Assembly: GCF_002954775.1 (NCBI RefSeq)
Contig: NZ_PJME01000015.1
Span: 124,001 to 188,000 of the forward strand
Direction: 5' to 3'
Length of the DNA: 64,000 nucleotides
DNA from: Streptomyces geranii
GTDB lineage: Bacteria > Actinomycetota > Actinomycetes > Streptomycetales > Streptomycetaceae
Shown: positions 60,342-64,000 of the stretch, in pieces
Position numbering within the stretch: position 1 is the first letter of the stretch
Layout: every line of letters begins with the position of its first letter
Position numbers and translations under genes: made by a program
The notes under the pieces: model-generated
The model's input: only the letters and a program-made list of their open reading frames with translations
What the model was told of the DNA's origin: nothing
The model's database searches: none

Positions 60342-60889
60342 CCCTGGATCCCCTTCGGCGTGTAGCTGAGCGGCCGGCCCTCTTCGGCGAGCCCTTCGGG
60401 CCCCAACTCCGGTACGAGCGCCCTGAGTTTGGCGAGCGCCCGATGCGCCGTACTGCGCACCGTGCCGACCGGGCACCCCAGCAGCGCCGCGACCTCGCCC
60501 TCCGGCAGATCCTCGAAATAGCGCAGTACGACCACTGCCCGCTGCCTCTTCGACAGCCGACCGAGCGCTGCCCACAGCGCGATCCGCAGCTCGGTGTCCG
60601 CCCCGGCGTCGGCGTCCGTGCCGGACTCGGGCAGTACCGGCACCGTCGTCTCGGCACTGTGCCTGCGCAGCCGCCAACGGTTCACCTGCTGGCGGTACAT
60701 GACCTGGCGGACGTAGGCCTCGTGCTGCTCGATGTGCGCCCAGCGGCCGTAGGCCTTCATCAGCGCGATCTGCAGCAGATCCTCGGCGGCATGCCGGTCC
60801 CCTCCGGTGAGCAGCACCGCGAGCCGCAGCAGCGCGGTGGAGCGCATCGCCACGAACTCCCGGAACCCGTCGTGATTCGAGGCCTTCAT
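60338..60889 (-). CDS. SigE-family (ECF) RNA polymerase sigma factor
   Basis: 183 aa. Region 2: REFVAMRSTALLRLAVLLTG, AAEDLLQIALMKAYGRW; region 4: LSKRQRAVVVLRYFEDLPEG with GCPVGTVRSTAHRALAKL. This is the actinobacterial SigE-family type. AGGGGAGG upstream of the ATG. Coupled to the propeller protein. A perfect GGTGTAGC/GCTACACC palindrome ~90 bp upstream may be its promoter or operator. Confidence 0.93.
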   Translation of the reverse strand: MKASNHDGFREFVAMRSTALLRLAVLLTGGDRHAAEDLLQIALMKAYGRWAHIEQHEAYVRQVMYRQQVNRWRLRRHSAETTVPVLPESGTDADAGADTELRIALWAALGRLSKRQRAVVVLRYFEDLPEGEVAALLGCPVGTVRSTAHRALAKLRALVPELGPEGLAEEGRPLSYTPKGIQG

Positions 60890-60978
60890 CGACCCTCCCC
60901 TTCTCGATGGTTCACGACGTGCTGGGCCGCCCCTGGCTATCCATCAGCGGCCGAGAAAGGTCGAGAAGGGCCGAGAGA

Positions 60979-60996
60979 GGTGTAGCGGGCTACACC
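60979..60996. promoter_or_regulatory. palindrome GGTGTAGC-GG-GCTACACC, shared motif copy 2
   Basis: Perfect 8-bp arms, about 90 bp upstream of the sigma gene start. The same core occurs at 45621-45638 upstream of the 68-aa gene, at a similar distance from its start. Candidate shared promoter element or operator. Confidence 0.55.
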
Positions 60997-61121
60997 CCCG
61001 GTTCGGGAGAGCACTCCCTCGTGACGGAGAGCCGTTCCCGGGATCGTTGACCTCGGAAGCAAACAGCTCCCCACACCTCTCCCACCTGGCCCTTCACGGG
61101 TCGCACCCGGAAGGAAATCCC

Positions 61122-61340
61122 ATGAAGTCCCTGCTCGCCTCCAAGCCCGTCCTCTGGTTCCTGTTCCTCTTCAACCTCGCCGTCGCGGCCGTCGCGCCGT
61201 TCGTCGTGGACGGTTCGCAGGGCGTCATGACCGGGGTCGGCATGGGGGTCGTCTCGCTCGGAGCGGGCGTCAGCCTCTTCAAGAGCCGCGGGCAGCGCCA
61301 GGGACAGCAGGGACGAGGGGCGCACCGCCAGCAGATCTGA
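61122..61340 (+). CDS. small membrane protein (72 aa)
   Basis: MKSLLASKPVLWFLFLFNLA: two hydrophobic segments (residues ~9-28 and ~34-52) and a basic Gln/Arg tail. GGAAGGAAATCCC before the ATG is a strong ribosome site. Lies 110 bp before the MMPL gene in the same direction; may be co-transcribed. Confidence 0.75.
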   Translation: MKSLLASKPVLWFLFLFNLAVAAVAPFVVDGSQGVMTGVGMGVVSLGAGVSLFKSRGQRQGQQGRGAHRQQI

Positions 61341-61450
61341 CCGCTTCCGCAAGAGGCCCCTTCCGCAAGAGGCCCCTTCTGGAATAGGCCCCCTCCGGAA
61401 AAACAAGACTTCCCCTCTGCCCGTACCGCAGATCTTGGAGACCCCTGCCC

Positions 61451-63691
61451 GTGGCTACCTTCCTCCACAGACTCGGCCGTCTGGCCTTCCGCCGACGGTG
61501 GTCCTTCCTCCTCCTCTGGGTGGCCGTACTGGCCGCCGTCGGCTTCGGTGCCGCGTCGGCGCCCGCCGCCCCCGACGACCAGAACAGCATGCCGGGGATC
61601 GAATCCCAGAAGGCGTTCGACCTCATGGAGCAGCGCTTCCCGGGGGCCGCCGCCGACGGGGCCAGCGCCCGGATCGTCTTCATCGCCCCGACCGGTGAGA
61701 AGGTCACCGCCGCCGAGAACCGCGCGGTGATCCAGAAGCTGGTGACGGACGCCGGCAAGGGCGCCCAAGTCGCCTCCGCCGTAAGCCCGTTCCAGGCGCA
61801 GGCCGTGAGCAAGGACGCGACCACCGCGTACGCCACCGTCACCTTCAAGGCGAAGGCGGACGACCTCACCGACGCCAGCAAGTCCGCCCTGGAGCACGCC
61901 ATCGACACGGCGAGGGCCGCCGGGATGACCGTCGAGGTCGGCGGGGACGCCCTCGCGACCCAGCCCTCGGCGGGCGGCGCGGCCGAGGCGATCGGTATCG
62001 CGATAGCCGCCCTGGTCCTGCTCATCACCTTCGGCTCGATGGCCGCCGCCGGACTCCCGCTCCTCACCGCCATCCTCGGCGTCGGCATCAGCATGGCCGG
62101 GATCATGGCCGTGGCCAGCACCTTCGGTCTGTCGGAGACCACCGGCACCCTCGCCACCATGCTGGGCCTGGCCTGCGGTATCGACTACGCCCTGTTCATC
62201 GTCTCCCGCTACCGCGAGGAGCGCGGCAAGGGGCACGCACCCCAGGAAGCCGCCGCCCTCGCCACCGGCACCGCCGGTTCGGCGGTCGTCTTCGCCGGTC
62301 TCACCGTCGTCATCGCCCTCGCCGGACTCTCGGTCGTCGGTATCCCGATGCTGACGAAGATGGGCCTCGCGGCGGCCGGCGCGGTCGTCGTCGGAGTCCT
62401 GATCGCCCTCACCCTCGTCCCGGCGGTACTCGGCTTCTGGCCGAACGCCGTCCTGTCCCGCAGGACCCGCAAGCGCGGCCACGCCAAGGAGGACACCCGC
62501 AACAACGGCGGCAGCCGCTGGGCCCGCTTCGTCCTGCGCCGCCCGGTCCCCGTACTCCTCGCCGCCGTCGCCGGTCTCGGCACCCTCGCGATACCCGTGA
62601 TGGACCTCCAGCTGGGCATGCCCGGCGACGAGGCCAAGCCCACCTCCACCACCGAACGCCGTGCCTACGACGCCCTCGCCGACGGCTTCGGCCCCGGCTT
62701 CAACGGCCCCCTGATGATGGTCGTGGACGCCAAGGGCGCCAGCGACCCCAAGGCCGCCGTCGCCACGATCGAGAAGAAGATCGCCGCCACCGACGGCGTG
62801 GTCTCCGTCTCCCCAGCCCGCTTCAACAGCGCCGGTGACACGGCGATCTTCACCGCCGTCCCGGCCACCTCGCCCACCGACAAGAAGACCCAGGACCTCG
62901 TCAAGACGATCAGGTCCGAACGCCCGGCCACGGAAGGCGCCACCGGCGCCGAGTTCGAGGTCACCGGCACCACCGCCCTCAACATCGACGTCGCCGAGAA
63001 GACCCAGTCCGCCCTGATCCCTTACCTGATCGTGGTCGTGGGCCTGGCGATCCTGCTCCTGCTCCTGGTCTTCCGCTCGATCCTGGTCCCGCTGAAGGCG
63101 GCCCTCGGCTTCCTCCTCTCGGTCATGGCCGCGCTCGGTTCCGTCATCGCGGTCTTCCAGTGGGGCTGGGGCGCCTCGCTCCTCGGCGTCGAGACGACCG
63201 GCCCGATCATGAGCATGATGCCGATCTTCCTGGTGGGCATCGTCTTCGGACTGGCCATGGACTACGAGGTGTTCCTGGTCGCCCGGATGCGGGAGGCGTA
63301 CGTCCACGGGGACGAGCCCAAGCAGGCGATCGAGACCGGGTTCCGGTACAGCGCCCGGGTCGTCGTCGCCGCCGCGCTGATCATGATGGCCGTCTTCTCC
63401 GGCTTCATCGGAGCCGGCGAGTCGATGATCAAGATGATCGGCTTCGGGCTCGCCATCGCGGTCCTCTTCGACGCCTTCATCGTCCGGATGGCCCTGGTCC
63501 CCGCCGTACTGGCCCTGCTCGGCAAGGCCGCCTGGTGGATGCCCCGCTGGCTCGACCGGATCCTCCCCAAGGTCGACGTGGAGGGCGAGGCCCTCACCCA
63601 CCGGGCCACGCAGCCGGCGACGGCGACGGCACCCACGCCGGTCCCGCCGCCCCCGGGTCCGACCCCGGTCCTCGTACCCGACCGCGACTGA
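61451..63691 (+). CDS. MMPL/RND-family membrane exporter
   Basis: 746 aa. Starts MATFLHRLGRLAFRRRWSF leading into TM1. Two RND halves, each with an extracytoplasmic domain followed by five to six helices: half one has GIDYALFIVSRYREE, half two AMDYEVFLVARMREAYVHG, the paired proton-relay-type motifs of MMPL proteins. Exports lipids or hydrophobic compounds using the proton gradient. GTG 61451, no ideal ribosome site (TTGGAGACC at 61435). No regulator adjacent. Full family length. Confidence 0.92.
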   Translation: MATFLHRLGRLAFRRRWSFLLLWVAVLAAVGFGAASAPAAPDDQNSMPGIESQKAFDLMEQRFPGAAADGASARIVFIAPTGEKVTAAENRAVIQKLVTDAGKGAQVASAVSPFQAQAVSKDATTAYATVTFKAKADDLTDASKSALEHAIDTARAAGMTVEVGGDALATQPSAGGAAEAIGIAIAALVLLITFGSMAAAGLPLLTAILGVGISMAGIMAVASTFGLSETTGTLATMLGLACGIDYALFIVSRYREERGKGHAPQEAAALATGTAGSAVVFAGLTVVIALAGLSVVGIPMLTKMGLAAAGAVVVGVLIALTLVPAVLGFWPNAVLSRRTRKRGHAKEDTRNNGGSRWARFVLRRPVPVLLAAVAGLGTLAIPVMDLQLGMPGDEAKPTSTTERRAYDALADGFGPGFNGPLMMVVDAKGASDPKAAVATIEKKIAATDGVVSVSPARFNSAGDTAIFTAVPATSPTDKKTQDLVKTIRSERPATEGATGAEFEVTGTTALNIDVAEKTQSALIPYLIVVVGLAILLLLLVFRSILVPLKAALGFLLSVMAALGSVIAVFQWGWGASLLGVETTGPIMSMMPIFLVGIVFGLAMDYEVFLVARMREAYVHGDEPKQAIETGFRYSARVVVAAALIMMAVFSGFIGAGESMIKMIGFGLAIAVLFDAFIVRMALVPAVLALLGKAAWWMPRWLDRILPKVDVEGEALTHRATQPATATAPTPVPPPPGPTPVLVPDRD

Positions 63692-63701
63692 CCCCCGTAC
63701 C

Positions 63702-63731
63702 GGGGCCGCCGCAGTAGCCAGCGGCGGCCCC
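63702..63731 (+). terminator. hairpin terminator after the MMPL gene
   Basis: GGGGCCGCCGC / GCGGCGGCCCC (perfect 11-bp arms) around AGTAGCCA, 10 bp past the stop codon. Confidence 0.8.
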
Positions 63732-63989
63732 AGCGCCGGACCCGTGGGGACGGGGAACGGCGCACACGTCCCGGGGCCGGCGGCGGACAACTCCCCCCGT
63801 CCGCCGCCGGCCCCGAGGACGCCCCAGAACCCCGCACAACCCAGAACCCGCACGACCGAGACCCCACGCCAAAAGGCACAACACCGCCTGTGTCACCGCT
63901 CATCGGCCCGCAGCCGCAGTCCACGGCCCGCCGGCGAAGACAGCACCGCAACGGCCCGACCACTGAGACGGAAGCAGGACGACACCCCG
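63732..63989. other. intergenic region at the window end
   Basis: About 260 bp with no supported gene: GC-rich, then C/A-rich (CCCAGAACCCCGCACAACCC). It probably contains the promoter for a gene beginning at the right edge. ATG at 63990 (MKTP..) could be that start, but only three codons are visible. Confidence 0.4.
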
Positions 63990-64000
63990 ATGAAGACCCC

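Noticed and set aside
61094..63853. 919-aa minus-strand frame
   Set aside because: Antisense to a clear MMPL gene; composition is Gly/Asp/Arg/His repeats typical of shadow frames.

Overview
The window looks like chromosomal DNA of a Streptomyces or close relative. It has very high GC, frequent GTG/TTG starts with GGAGG-type ribosome binding sites, many stop/start (ATGA, GTGA) overlaps, a complete conservon (cvnABCD), an SsgA-like protein, twin ECF-type sigma systems and two copies of a streptomycete-style terminator/REP-like sequence. All assignments come from reading the sequence and remembered family motifs; no search was run.

Layout. 0-3.1 kb: an ABC transporter ATPase (cut by the window edge) with a YtrA-like GntR repressor under a perfect 22-bp inverted repeat; an OmpR-type response regulator missing the loop after its phospho-aspartate; two small secreted proteins, one with an aerolysin/MTX-like look. 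3.6-23.1 kb, the most interesting part: a Crp/Fnr-like cyclic-nucleotide receptor followed by nine same-strand genes in two translationally coupled blocks. These are a class III nucleotidyl-cyclase-like protein, a degenerate P-loop protein with long acidic and Ala/Ser/Thr repeats, an SPFH/band-7-like protein, a PycTM (Pycsar effector-like) membrane protein, a secreted and membrane-anchored vWA protein, a 1215-aa tubulin-like protein, an 892-aa membrane protein of unknown family, a pseudokinase/zinc-ribbon/GTPase fusion and a GAP1-like GTPase-associated protein with a C-terminal membrane anchor. Together they resemble the predicted GTPase-centred conflict systems of multicellular bacteria. The inferred logic is a cyclic nucleotide signal, a GTPase/tubulin switch and a membrane effector.

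23.3-32.4 kb: a secreted lipase; then, on the minus strand, a caspase-STAND-TPR protein coupled to an EACC1-like small protein (a second conflict/programmed-death type module); then a graspetide (ATP-grasp RiPP) cluster of precursor, ATP-grasp ligase and isoaspartyl-methyltransferase-like enzyme. 32.4-38.1 kb is a patchwork of small accessory genes and debris: a frameshifted DUF7848-like gene, an XRE-DUF5919-like regulator with a NUDIX hydrolase, a GntR effector-domain remnant, and the 3' two thirds of a tRNA-Ser(UGA) gene. The last suggests an old tRNA attachment site.

38.3-64 kb is more ordinary: a two-domain TerD protein, a DUF234-type ATPase with an AT-rich operator-like repeat, a PL9 pectate lyase under a LacI-type operator, an RTX-like secreted protein, a lysyl-oxidase-like secreted protein beside an ECF sigma factor fused to its own zinc-finger/membrane tail, an SsgA-like protein, an osmoprotectant (OpuA/ProU-type) ABC transporter whose binding protein is separated from its ATPase/permeases by the conservon, a SigE-family sigma factor with a PQQ-propeller membrane partner, and an MMPL exporter.
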